A stretch of DNA of 64,000 nucleotides from NCBI GenBank assembly GCA_965223435.1, contig CBDCWQ010000017.1, forward strand, positions 124,001 to 188,000, read 5' to 3'. The notes beneath the pieces are model-generated. The model was not told where the DNA came from. It did not search any database and saw only the letters and a list, made by a program, of their open reading frames with translations. The position numbers and the translations under genes are program-made. This DNA is from CBDCWQ01 sp965223435. Lineage in GTDB: Bacteria; Myxococcota; Kuafuiibacteriia; Kuafuiibacteriales; Kuafuiibacteriaceae. Below are positions 43,953 through 52,333 of this stretch, one piece after another; position 1 is the stretch's first letter; every line of letters begins with the position of its first letter.

Positions 43953-45595
43953 GTACGGACGTTCTGGTTCGCGACCCACCAAATTATCTGAAGGCCGAAC
44001 ATGGTCTCAAGTCGTGGCTTCTCACCCAAGACCACAAAAGAATTGGTATTCTGTACCTTTTGGGGATCACCTTCTTTTTCTTTATTGGTGGTGCCTTTGC
44101 GGTATTGATGCGCTTCGAGCTTGCGACGCCGCCGGCCGACTTGGTGGAGTCGGACACCTACAACAAGTTGTTCACCATGCACGGCATTGTGATGGTGTTC
44201 TTTTTTCTCATTCCGTCCATTCCGGCGGTTTTGGGGAATTTTTTGGTCCCGATCATGATCGGCGCGCGGGATCTGGCTTTTCCGAAGCTCAATCTCCTCA
44301 GTTGGTACGTGTACATGCTGGGCGGGTTGTTTACGGTGGTCGCGGCGTCTTTTGGAGGGGTGGATACCGGCTGGACCTTCTATGCCCCCTACAGCAGCAC
44401 CTACGCCAACAGCAACGTGATCTTGGCGGCGATGGGGGCGTTCATCACTGGGTTTTCTTCCATTCTCACGGGCATCAATTTCATTGTCACCATCCACAAG
44501 ATGCGCGCTCCTGGCCTGACTTGGTTCCGGCTTCCGTTGTTTATCTGGGCGCACTACGCGACCAGTTTGATCATGGTGTTGGGCACGCCGGTGATCGCCA
44601 TAACGCTTTTGTTGGTGGCTGCTGAAAGATTGCTTGGCGTGGGCATCTTCGACCCTCAAAAGGGTGGAGATCCCATTCTTTTTCAGCATCTATTTTGGTT
44701 TTATTCCCACCCGGCGGTGTACATCATGGTCTTGCCGGGCATGGGTGTGATGAGCGAACTCATCACGTGTTTTTCGCGGAAGCCCATTTTTGGCTACAAG
44801 TTCATCGCCTTTTCCAGCCTCGCCATCGCGGTTTTGGGCTTTTTGGTTTGGGGTCACCACATGTTTACCAGCGGTCAGTCCATTTATGCTGGCCTGGCAT
44901 TTTCGGTGCTTACCATGCTGGTTGCGGTGCCCTCTGCCATCAAGGTGTTCAACTGGCTGGCCACCATGTATCGGGGGGCGATTTCGTACCAGTCACCGAT
45001 GCTCTATGCGATCGGCTTTATCGGACTGTTTACCGTGGGCGGCCTAACGGGTGTTTTCTTGGGAACGTTGGGTCTGGATGTCCACGTGCATGATACGTAC
45101 TTTGTGGTGGCGCATTTTCATTTCATCATGGTGGGGGCCACGGTGATGGCCTATTTGGGGGGCATTCACTTTTGGTGGCCCAAGATCATTGGGCGTATGT
45201 ATCCCGAGGGGTGGGCCAAATTTGCCGCATTGGTGATTTTTGTGGGCTTCTTTTTGGCGTTTTTTCCTCAGTTTCTTTTGGGGTATCTCGGTATGCCCCG
45301 GCGATACCATATCTATCCCGAGGAGTTTCAGTTGCTGAACGTGCTCTCGTCTGGGGGCGCTTCGATTTTGGGTGTGGGTTATCTCATCCCCATGGTCTAT
45401 CTGTTGTGGTCGGCGCGTTACGGGAAACCAGCGACCGACAACCCTTGGAATGCGGTGGGGCTCGAATGGCAGACGCCGTCGCCGCCCCCGGCCTCAAACT
45501 TTGTGTCGCCGCCCACCGTGGAAGAAGAGCCTTACAGCTACGAGGCGCCGGTGGTGCTCGTCAGGCCCGTCGAGGAGGGAACGCAAGTTGCATAA
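43949..45595 (+). CDS. coxA: Cytochrome c oxidase subunit I, type A2
   Basis: The 548-residue protein has 12 helices. Haem and CuB ligands are visible: TMHGIVMVF, HPAVYIMVLPGMG, WGHHMFTSG and VAHFHFIMVG. The helix VI motif is YSHPAVYI, without the glutamate of A1 oxidases, so it falls in the A2 group that uses Tyr-Ser in the D channel. It reduces oxygen to water and pumps protons. A short tail rich in Pro and Glu ends the chain. coxC begins inside its last codons. Confidence 0.97.
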   Translation: MSTDVLVRDPPNYLKAEHGLKSWLLTQDHKRIGILYLLGITFFFFIGGAFAVLMRFELATPPADLVESDTYNKLFTMHGIVMVFFFLIPSIPAVLGNFLVPIMIGARDLAFPKLNLLSWYVYMLGGLFTVVAASFGGVDTGWTFYAPYSSTYANSNVILAAMGAFITGFSSILTGINFIVTIHKMRAPGLTWFRLPLFIWAHYATSLIMVLGTPVIAITLLLVAAERLLGVGIFDPQKGGDPILFQHLFWFYSHPAVYIMVLPGMGVMSELITCFSRKPIFGYKFIAFSSLAIAVLGFLVWGHHMFTSGQSIYAGLAFSVLTMLVAVPSAIKVFNWLATMYRGAISYQSPMLYAIGFIGLFTVGGLTGVFLGTLGLDVHVHDTYFVVAHFHFIMVGATVMAYLGGIHFWWPKIIGRMYPEGWAKFAALVIFVGFFLAFFPQFLLGYLGMPRRYHIYPEEFQLLNVLSSGGASILGVGYLIPMVYLLWSARYGKPATDNPWNAVGLEWQTPSPPPASNFVSPPTVEEEPYSYEAPVVLVRPVEEGTQVA

Positions 45596-46253
45596 GCTCG
45601 CGGTTCCAGAACTGGACCACCAGTTCGAAGATCTTGACCAGCAAAGGGAGTCGGTCACGCTTGGGATGTGGGTCTTTTTGGCTCAGGAGCTCATGTTCTT
45701 TGGTGGCTTGTTTTTGGGGTACGTTGTTTACCGGTACAGTTATCCTGCGGCTTTTGCGGAGGGCAGCCATCATTTGGATGTTCGGCTGGGGGCCATCAAT
45801 ACCGGTGTTTTGATCGGCAGCAGCCTTACGATGGCGCTGGCGGTGCGTGCGGCTCAACGGGGCGAGCGCATGGCGATCATTCGCAACCTTATCTTCACGA
45901 TGGTTCTTGCGTCTGTATTTCTCGGAATCAAGGCTGTGGAATATGAGCACAAGTTTCATGAGCATCTGGTTCCGGGGCCGTGGTTTCGGGTGCAGGGGGC
46001 TGAAGGGGCCACGGTGGAGCTGTTTTTCAGCTTCTATTTCCTGATGACGGGGATGCACGCGCTTCATATGGTGATCGGAATGGGGTTGATGGTGTGGCTT
46101 TTGATTCATGCGTGGGAGGGCCGGTTTACGACGAACAGGCATGCCGCGGTGGAGAATATGGGGCTCTATTGGCATTTCGTGGATATCGTATGGATTTTCC
46201 TGTTTCCGTTGCTTTATCTCATCGGCCGCCACGCGCCCACGACCGTATTCTGA
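45588..46253 (+). CDS. coxC: Cytochrome c oxidase subunit III
   Basis: GAGGAGGGA lies seven bases before a TTG at 45588, which is the start. The 221-residue product has about seven helices and the subunit III blocks LGMWVFLAQELMFFGG and FFSFYFLMTGMHALHM. The last four codons and the stop fall inside a 206-bp repeated element (46238-46443). The usual subunit IV gene of caa3 operons does not follow. An original longer C-terminus could have been replaced at the element's insertion. Confidence 0.95.
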   Translation: MHKLAVPELDHQFEDLDQQRESVTLGMWVFLAQELMFFGGLFLGYVVYRYSYPAAFAEGSHHLDVRLGAINTGVLIGSSLTMALAVRAAQRGERMAIIRNLIFTMVLASVFLGIKAVEYEHKFHEHLVPGPWFRVQGAEGATVELFFSFYFLMTGMHALHMVIGMGLMVWLLIHAWEGRFTTNRHAAVENMGLYWHFVDIVWIFLFPLLYLIGRHAPTTVF

Positions 46254-46443
46254 GGTGCTATGGTGCGGGTGGACGTGGGGCGCTTCAGTGCCGGTGGGGA
46301 GCTTCAGTGCCGGCCTCGGGGAGAGAGGGCGGTGTCCCTTTCGTCCAGGCCGCCCATCCTGGGCTTGGGGCCCCCAAGGCATCACATCGTGTTTCCCCAA
46401 GCCTTCCCGAAAGGGACACCGCCCTCTCTCCCCGAGGCCTACG
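46238..46443. repeat. 206-bp element with perfect 32-bp inverted repeat, copy 1
   Basis: This stretch matches 54212-54417 in 204 of 206 positions, at a constant offset of 7,974. It includes the last 16 bases of coxC. Arms 46312-46343 and 46408-46439 are exact 32-bp reverse complements around 64 bases. The loop holds a further near-palindrome (GGCTTGGGG / CCCCAAGCC). A 13-base direct repeat (GCTTCAGTGCCGG) precedes the hairpin. No coding frame looks real, so it is a non-autonomous element or a structured RNA, and not an insertion sequence with its own transposase. Confidence 0.85.
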
Positions 46444-46998
46444 TGGGAGTCATGTTCAATGCGTGTTTTAGGGTGATTGGCGCGATGTGCTCGTTGAGAT
46501 TTCGTGACTAGGGGTAGGCAGCTCTCGAGAACATGGGCCGTCGATGGGGTGCGGTCCTACGCGAAACCTGCATTGTAGTGACTTTCGGACTTATCGTGAC
46601 TGCCAAAAATGTTTCTCACTCGACGTAGGGTTCCGCGTATTGCAAGGCGTCCGCGTCCTTGCGCGGCGCCCTTTTGGCTTCTAACGGGGAATCCTGACCG
46701 GACTTCTGACAATCAACATAGACCTAAGGTCTTGTGATGGCATGGGCTTTTCGTCGATTATACCTCGTCGCACTTGCACTGTAGCCTAACGCAGCAGCTC
46801 TGGCTCACGCGCAAGTAGGTAATCCCAACCCTACCGAAGGGGGTGCTCATCGACCGTATTGTTGCGTATTGGGTTGCAGTGGGGATGGGTTACATACAAG
46901 TTGACATGGCAACTACAGCCAAAGTCGTATGCTGCCTGCTCAAAGACGACTCGGGCCCATGGGCGATTTGATTGCGCTGGCACGCCGAGCAAGGGGGG
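46444..46998 (+). other. Gene-poor, AT-richer stretch between the element and the giant gene
   Basis: I see no gene or RNA. The stretch carries several short inverted repeats such as GACCTAAGGTC and is richer in A/T than its neighbours. TTGACA near 46901 could be a -35 box for the giant gene at 46999, but no good -10 box lies at the right distance. Confidence 0.4.
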
Positions 46999-47556
46999 AT
47001 GGTGGAGCAAGCGTCGCCAAAATCGGTTGTAGACCGCTTGAATAGGATTCGTTTGCCAGATGTGCTGCGCTTTGGAGCTTCAGTACACCGGCTGGGGGTC
47101 GGGCGTAGGGCGGCCGCGGTACTTTTGGTGAGTGGGCTAAGCTTGTTTTCAACGTCGCCAGCGGATGCCCGTGAACACATCCTAACGACTGTTGAGCTTT
47201 CACCCGGATGGAACTTCAAGAGTTTTCCGGTCCGAACTTCAAGTGATATCCTGGACATTCTTGACAGCGAGGGATTGAAAGCGTGGCCTGCTCTTCCAGT
47301 GGATTCCACAGGCCGCATATCGCCTGTAGACCACATCGACCCGCACGCAGTCTACTGGTTGTGGTCGGACCGAGCGCTCCAGATTAAGCTGGGGGGGGGC
47401 TTGGCTTTCGGGGCTGGTCGCTTCTTCTACCCGCGCCGAGGCGGGATGGGGATTGCTCAGTGTAACCAGAGGCGTGCGCCACGAAGACCCCAACATGACG
47501 CGCGTTCTCTCGTGGAATGCAGGGCGTCAGTCTTACAGCCCAAAGGGTGTCGGTGA
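46999..47556 (+). CDS. First fragment of the giant gene: signal peptide and N-terminal domain
   Basis: The ATG at 46999 starts a signal peptide with GRRAAAVLLVSGLSLFSTSPADA. The following domain has LSPGWNFKSFPVRTSSDIL and VYWLWSDRALQIKLGGG, typical of the WN...GxG repeats found at the front of many secreted proteins. After the G9 run (47391-47399) the frame turns into meaningless residues (FFYPRRGGMG...), so the true product would continue in the frame of the next fragment. Confidence 0.6.
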   Translation: MVEQASPKSVVDRLNRIRLPDVLRFGASVHRLGVGRRAAAVLLVSGLSLFSTSPADAREHILTTVELSPGWNFKSFPVRTSSDILDILDSEGLKAWPALPVDSTGRISPVDHIDPHAVYWLWSDRALQIKLGGGLAFGAGRFFYPRRGGMGIAQCNQRRAPRRPQHDARSLVECRASVLQPKGCR

Positions 47557-50500
47557 CACCATAGAGCCCACCGAGGGGCATTGGGCGTACTTCGCCGAGG
47601 CTCAGGCGCCTTTTTTCCGAACTTGCGTGGCCGACGGCTGGCGTTTTGCCTACGCGCGTACTGAGAAAAATGGATGCCCGGTATCCATGATAGCCGAAGA
47701 TGTTCCCTTGCAGTCCTTCGGTTTCCAACTCGAACCGAGCGAGGTGAAAGAGAACTACAAAAGAGCGACGCTTCTCAGAGACGACCTCCTGAGAACGAAA
47801 CGTGACCCCGACACTCAGCAAGTATGGACCTATCAGGTAGAGTATCTACCTGATGAAATCGATTCCCGTTCGAACGAAGAAAGCAACCACCTGCGAGATT
47901 CTACGCGCCTTGAGACACCCCAGTCTCGCGACTCGAAACATCTCGCCAGCTTTGAACGGGTTTGGGCTTACACGCAGGGCATCGCGTTGGCACAGCTGGC
48001 ACGCAAGCACCAGCAGTACGGAGACGAGGCCTTGGGGCTTGCGCGTTACCTGTGCCATCACGCTGTTCAGGATCTAGGAAAAACTCGAATTCTGGGCTGG
48101 CCTTTTTCATGGAACACCGCTGGCGATGACTGGAAAGATGCGCGCCTCGTGACCGGGGCCAACGCTTGGGTTGTGCAGGGACTGGGTGCCTTCATTGCAT
48201 CAGAAGCCTTTCTTGCAAGCGCGAGGGAGGATCAAGAGACCATCCGAACCTGCTATCAAAAAGCACTCGTCGGACTCGAAGACCATCGATATGTGCTGAA
48301 GACGCCTGCCGGCCTAGATGCAGTTCTGATGAGCGCCGGGTGGACGACCGTAGGGCTTCAGCGGGTCGACAATCCGGGAGCTATTCGGACCGACGAGGGC
48401 TCGGTTTTGAGCAACGAACCTGGCGAACGTTGGGCGTACTACTCGGTGCTTGACGCGCTGGGCTATGAGGACTTCTCCCCCACGTTTGTCCGAAGTTGCC
48501 GGCCGACCGCCAACACCGACTGCTGGAGCGTTTCACCTACACACCCAAGCTACCGGGAGCGGGTCATAAGCGAGGCAGAATGGCGAGCGCTCAAACGCCG
48601 AACAAAGGCGCTGAACGTCGTGACTGAGCACAACATCGACATGCTCAGCGTATTGAATGATGCCCTTGACCACAGTGACCGCCTTGGCCCATCGGACCCG
48701 GCCGAGCGGTCTCTTTGGGCCCAGAACCTGCAAAAGTGGCGCGATGATGTTCGGGAAGGCATCTTCTTCTTCCTGTGGGATCACGAAGGGTGGAAGCAAG
48801 AATTCCATCAGGTGGTGGCGGACAGTGTGCCTGATCACACCGAGACTGTGGTCCAACAATCGGAGTATGGGAGGCGAGCCGACCGCATGGGCGCGGCCCT
48901 GGCTTCAGGGCAGCTGGGGCGCATCATTACCGGGGGCACCCTCCACACGCGCGCAGAGGGAACCCGGTTTGTTCCCAGTCCTCACACCGCTGTTGACAAC
49001 TGTAGCTGGCTCGCTCTCGCCGTGGACTATGTAGACCTGGCCCAAGCAGGAGGCCACAACGGCGGTTCCATCCCCTACACGGATCGTGTGGCTCAGTGCC
49101 TGGAGTATACAGTGCTTCGCTTCGTCAAGGACCTACGCGTCAAAACAGAGCGCTGCGAGCGGGACAATGAGAGCTGCCTGGCTCCAAAGACTTATCGTGG
49201 AGCCCACTACTTTCAAAACGCATTTCACGATCCGTACATCGCGCCGAGCGAAATGCAGGAGTCTTCGTACCACGTCGAAGCCACGATGGGCCTCATCCAG
49301 GGGCTTTATCGGTTCGCAAGCGTCCACCCCGAACATCCGCGCGCCGAGATTCTGCTCGAGGACGCCCGTGGCCTTTGGGCCGGTGCCCAGCACTTTGTCC
49401 GCGACCACGGTTTTGTTTATTCTAGCCAACGAATTCAAGATTTGTCGGCCCGGATGGTGTCGAGCACGGCCATCATCTGGTTCATCGACGTCCACGACGC
49501 CATCGAAGACCTTGTAGAGGATCCGGACGACGTATCCCAGGCGGAGATCATTGCTCTCGGACCCAGGAACATCCTCGTCAATGGGAAGGCACGTACCAAG
49601 GCCATGCAGGCGGTCGTCCGTCTGGTCGATGACCTTTTGGGGGTTCCGGCCCCTCTGGCAGCCGCAGCCATGAGCAGCATGGTCGCGGCCGGTCATCTGT
49701 CAAGTGGGTTCACCGAAATTGACCCTGGCCTTGAAACCCTATTCCTCGGAGGCGACGCACCCGATCTGCGCCACTGGGAACCGGCGGGTTTCGTCATGGC
49801 CCACGATCTCATCGCCCAGCCCCTCGGAACGTACGTCATTGATGAAACCGAAATCCGAGCCCGGGTGGCGCTCTATCGGGCACCACCATCGGCTGAGGGA
49901 CAACAAAGCCCCTCGACTCACTTCGCCGATGAGCGCATCTACTACATCGAAATAGACCGACTTGGCTTCGACGACAGTCCAGCGGGTGGCGTTCGGTTTT
50001 TGCTTCCGGACGCAAACGCGAAGTGGAGCGTCTACGCGCTCAAAACTCCGTACCCACGAGAAGAGCTCCTCAAGGCCTTCGTGGAGCAGCACCCGCGATA
50101 TCAACGCAGTGTCGCTGCGGTGGCTTGGCTTCCCGAGACCCTTCAGGCCCTCTGGCTCTCCATGGTTGAAATCACGGTACGGGCCGAGTTCGACCGGGCC
50201 GCCGCCGAAGCGCTTCGCGTTGATGTTTTTTCGGAGCACGCGTTGGCCCATACTGCCACGCTGCCTGAAGGCCCGCTCCAAGCCTTTTTGGCCGAAGGGG
50301 TGACGCTCCCGCCGTGGATCTATGAGTTGCCGCCTGAGTTCATTTGGCCCGTGTACTACGCCACCTTTATCCTGCCCACCCACGCCGATGGCCACGCCCC
50401 ACCACGCAACACCATTCTGGTCACCGAAGATCCGCCTTCCACTTTCGAGTGGTGGGGAGAAAACGGTGTGGTCCTTCGGCGCCAAGCGCCCTGGTCCGCC

Positions 50501-52333
50501 ACCTCGCTGGCCGAAAGCGGCCACATCCAAGCGAGCCTTCAGTTTCCTACCGGCCCCCGCTGGCACGTTTCGGGCTTGCCATCCGCGGTCGAAGAGTATC
50601 TTGCGAAACATAAGGCGCGACCCCTTCCGGCTTACGAGGCCGACTCAGGCGCCGCCCTTGTACCGCTGTTGCCACCTCCACCGCCTCCGCCTTCAATAGC
50701 TCCAGCGGGCGCGGTGGAAGAGGCAACCGCAGGCACCCTCGGAGCCTCTTCCACCGGTGCCACCGCTGACGTCGTGGTCGCCGTCATCGACTGGGATTGG
50801 GCAGCGTTTCGGAAACGCTCTTTTGGCGAACTCTTACGCTTTCGCGAAAACCACGGGGACAGTACCCAAAAGGTCGTCGAAATGGAGATCAAACGATACA
50901 CCGAACTTCTTGGTCTTTCTAGCGGTTTGGCGGTCCTGCCCATCGACGGGGGCGAGGCGCTGGACGACGACAGCGGCCTGGCCGATCAAGCGCTGGCCAT
51001 GGCCATCGACAAGGCGGTGGAAATGCAGAAGACCATGCCCATCAGGGTCATTGATGTGAGCTACTCCGGCGACCTGGTCAACCCGGAGATGAACTGGAGC
51101 TACATGGTGGACGAAGCGATCGAAAACGCAAAAAAGGCAGGCATTGCAATCTTCTTTTCGGCGGGAAACGGCGGCCACAAATCAATCCCCAACGCCAACT
51201 CACACGTCGGAGCCAAGGCGACCAATGTGGCCATTGTCGGCGGTGCCCAGTCCGCATCTTTCAGCAGCATTGCGCCTCGATGGCAGGGGTCCAACTGGGG
51301 TCCGGCGGTCAACTTCCTCGCACCCTCCTCGGTTGTGACCCAACGTGGAACCGAAGCCAGTCCACTCCTGGTCACGCCCCTTCCCGGCGGAACATCCTAC
51401 TCCGCCGCCAAAAGCTCGGCGCTTGGCGCCATCCTCTACGCGGTGTCAGAACAAGAAGGCTATCGGCCTACAGCCGAGGAGGTTCTGGGTACGATGGAGC
51501 GTACGTTGGTGCATCAAAGCGAACCACCGAAGGGAAGAAGGCTGGGGACGGTTGGCCCCTTTGCCGCCGTCGACCTGATCGGGAATGCGGCCAAAGAAGC
51601 CGCCGCTTCTTTGGATCCGGAGCGTACCTTTTCGGCGCATGTGGCCGCAAACGAAGGGGACGCCATCGCGGCCCTGAGTAAGGATACCGGAGCGTTTTGG
51701 GTCGGAAGCGCCGTCGTGCGTCATTGGCCCGCGATGGGAGATGTCACCGTTGTTCGGGGCAATCGCGTTGTGGGGGTCGTTTCCGAAGACGTGCTTGAGG
51801 GGCTTATTCGAGGGGGGCGTTTGTCGGTTTCACAAGAACCGATGTACAGCGATGCCGTATCTCGGCCCGCGTATCCCGTACATCTGCACTATGAGGCCAC
51901 ACGGACGCCCGACACACCCGAACTCGATCCGTACGATTCGCGAATGCCACCTTCTCGTTTTGTTGAGACCGATGTGTCCGTGGAAGACACCCTCCTCCAA
52001 CAAGGTGATCCAACACTGTGGTTCTCCATCGACCGGTTTGTCTTGAATACGGCGGGCCTCGCGTTGGCCTGGCTTGACGAACGATCTCCGGCTCCGTCTT
52101 CGCTGAGTGGCGGCCGTCTTGAGAAGTTCATGGCGATGCTCGAACACAGTTCCGCCGTCCTCCACTTTCTTCAAGAGCGCGACCACACTGCGAAGTTTTA
52201 TGAAGTCGACCGTGAGGCTTGGGATGCCTATCAACCCGGCGCATCTCATCTCTCTCGCGGATGTTCCTACGGTGTACGTCCGAAAGCCGGGACGATTTGC
52301 ACCGGCTTTCGTTTTTCAGCTTGCTCTGGCTGA
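47453..52333 (+). CDS. Second fragment: core modules and subtilisin-like domain
   Basis: This frame encodes 1,626 residues. About 10-50 complete the N-terminal domain (VLSWNAGRQSYSPKGVG). About 140-690 are an alpha-helical core with WAYTQGIALAQLAR, GWPFSWNT, VTGANAWVVQGLG and VTEHNIDMLSVLNDAL; the same strings, slightly changed, occur in the convergent giant protein, which suggests a six-hairpin toroid fold. About 740-920 are the shared module (FTEIDPGLETLFLGG, IYYIEIDRLGFDDSP). PPPPPPPS linker, then about 1100-1390 a subtilisin-like domain: VVVAVIDWD, ENHGDSTQKV, FFSAGNGG, GGTSYSAAKSSALGA. The Asp, His and Ser positions are present but their surroundings are unusual. Ends in a shifted tail. 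Confidence 0.7.
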   Translation: MLSVTRGVRHEDPNMTRVLSWNAGRQSYSPKGVGDTIEPTEGHWAYFAEAQAPFFRTCVADGWRFAYARTEKNGCPVSMIAEDVPLQSFGFQLEPSEVKENYKRATLLRDDLLRTKRDPDTQQVWTYQVEYLPDEIDSRSNEESNHLRDSTRLETPQSRDSKHLASFERVWAYTQGIALAQLARKHQQYGDEALGLARYLCHHAVQDLGKTRILGWPFSWNTAGDDWKDARLVTGANAWVVQGLGAFIASEAFLASAREDQETIRTCYQKALVGLEDHRYVLKTPAGLDAVLMSAGWTTVGLQRVDNPGAIRTDEGSVLSNEPGERWAYYSVLDALGYEDFSPTFVRSCRPTANTDCWSVSPTHPSYRERVISEAEWRALKRRTKALNVVTEHNIDMLSVLNDALDHSDRLGPSDPAERSLWAQNLQKWRDDVREGIFFFLWDHEGWKQEFHQVVADSVPDHTETVVQQSEYGRRADRMGAALASGQLGRIITGGTLHTRAEGTRFVPSPHTAVDNCSWLALAVDYVDLAQAGGHNGGSIPYTDRVAQCLEYTVLRFVKDLRVKTERCERDNESCLAPKTYRGAHYFQNAFHDPYIAPSEMQESSYHVEATMGLIQGLYRFASVHPEHPRAEILLEDARGLWAGAQHFVRDHGFVYSSQRIQDLSARMVSSTAIIWFIDVHDAIEDLVEDPDDVSQAEIIALGPRNILVNGKARTKAMQAVVRLVDDLLGVPAPLAAAAMSSMVAAGHLSSGFTEIDPGLETLFLGGDAPDLRHWEPAGFVMAHDLIAQPLGTYVIDETEIRARVALYRAPPSAEGQQSPSTHFADERIYYIEIDRLGFDDSPAGGVRFLLPDANAKWSVYALKTPYPREELLKAFVEQHPRYQRSVAAVAWLPETLQALWLSMVEITVRAEFDRAAAEALRVDVFSEHALAHTATLPEGPLQAFLAEGVTLPPWIYELPPEFIWPVYYATFILPTHADGHAPPRNTILVTEDPPSTFEWWGENGVVLRRQAPWSATSLAESGHIQASLQFPTGPRWHVSGLPSAVEEYLAKHKARPLPAYEADSGAALVPLLPPPPPPPSIAPAGAVEEATAGTLGASSTGATADVVVAVIDWDWAAFRKRSFGELLRFRENHGDSTQKVVEMEIKRYTELLGLSSGLAVLPIDGGEALDDDSGLADQALAMAIDKAVEMQKTMPIRVIDVSYSGDLVNPEMNWSYMVDEAIENAKKAGIAIFFSAGNGGHKSIPNANSHVGAKATNVAIVGGAQSASFSSIAPRWQGSNWGPAVNFLAPSSVVTQRGTEASPLLVTPLPGGTSYSAAKSSALGAILYAVSEQEGYRPTAEEVLGTMERTLVHQSEPPKGRRLGTVGPFAAVDLIGNAAKEAAASLDPERTFSAHVAANEGDAIAALSKDTGAFWVGSAVVRHWPAMGDVTVVRGNRVVGVVSEDVLEGLIRGGRLSVSQEPMYSDAVSRPAYPVHLHYEATRTPDTPELDPYDSRMPPSRFVETDVSVEDTLLQQGDPTLWFSIDRFVLNTAGLALAWLDERSPAPSSLSGGRLEKFMAMLEHSSAVLHFLQERDHTAKFYEVDREAWDAYQPGASHLSRGCSYGVRPKAGTICTGFRFSACSG

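Noticed and set aside
46260..46511. Frames across the hairpin element
   Set aside because: The frames run through the inverted repeat and are rich in Gly, Arg and Pro in every phase. No family, no ribosome site, and the pattern is a by-product of the repeat.
52200..52260. Programmed ribosomal frameshift
   Set aside because: There is no slippery heptamer and no clear downstream hairpin or Shine-Dalgarno-like stimulus at CCC.
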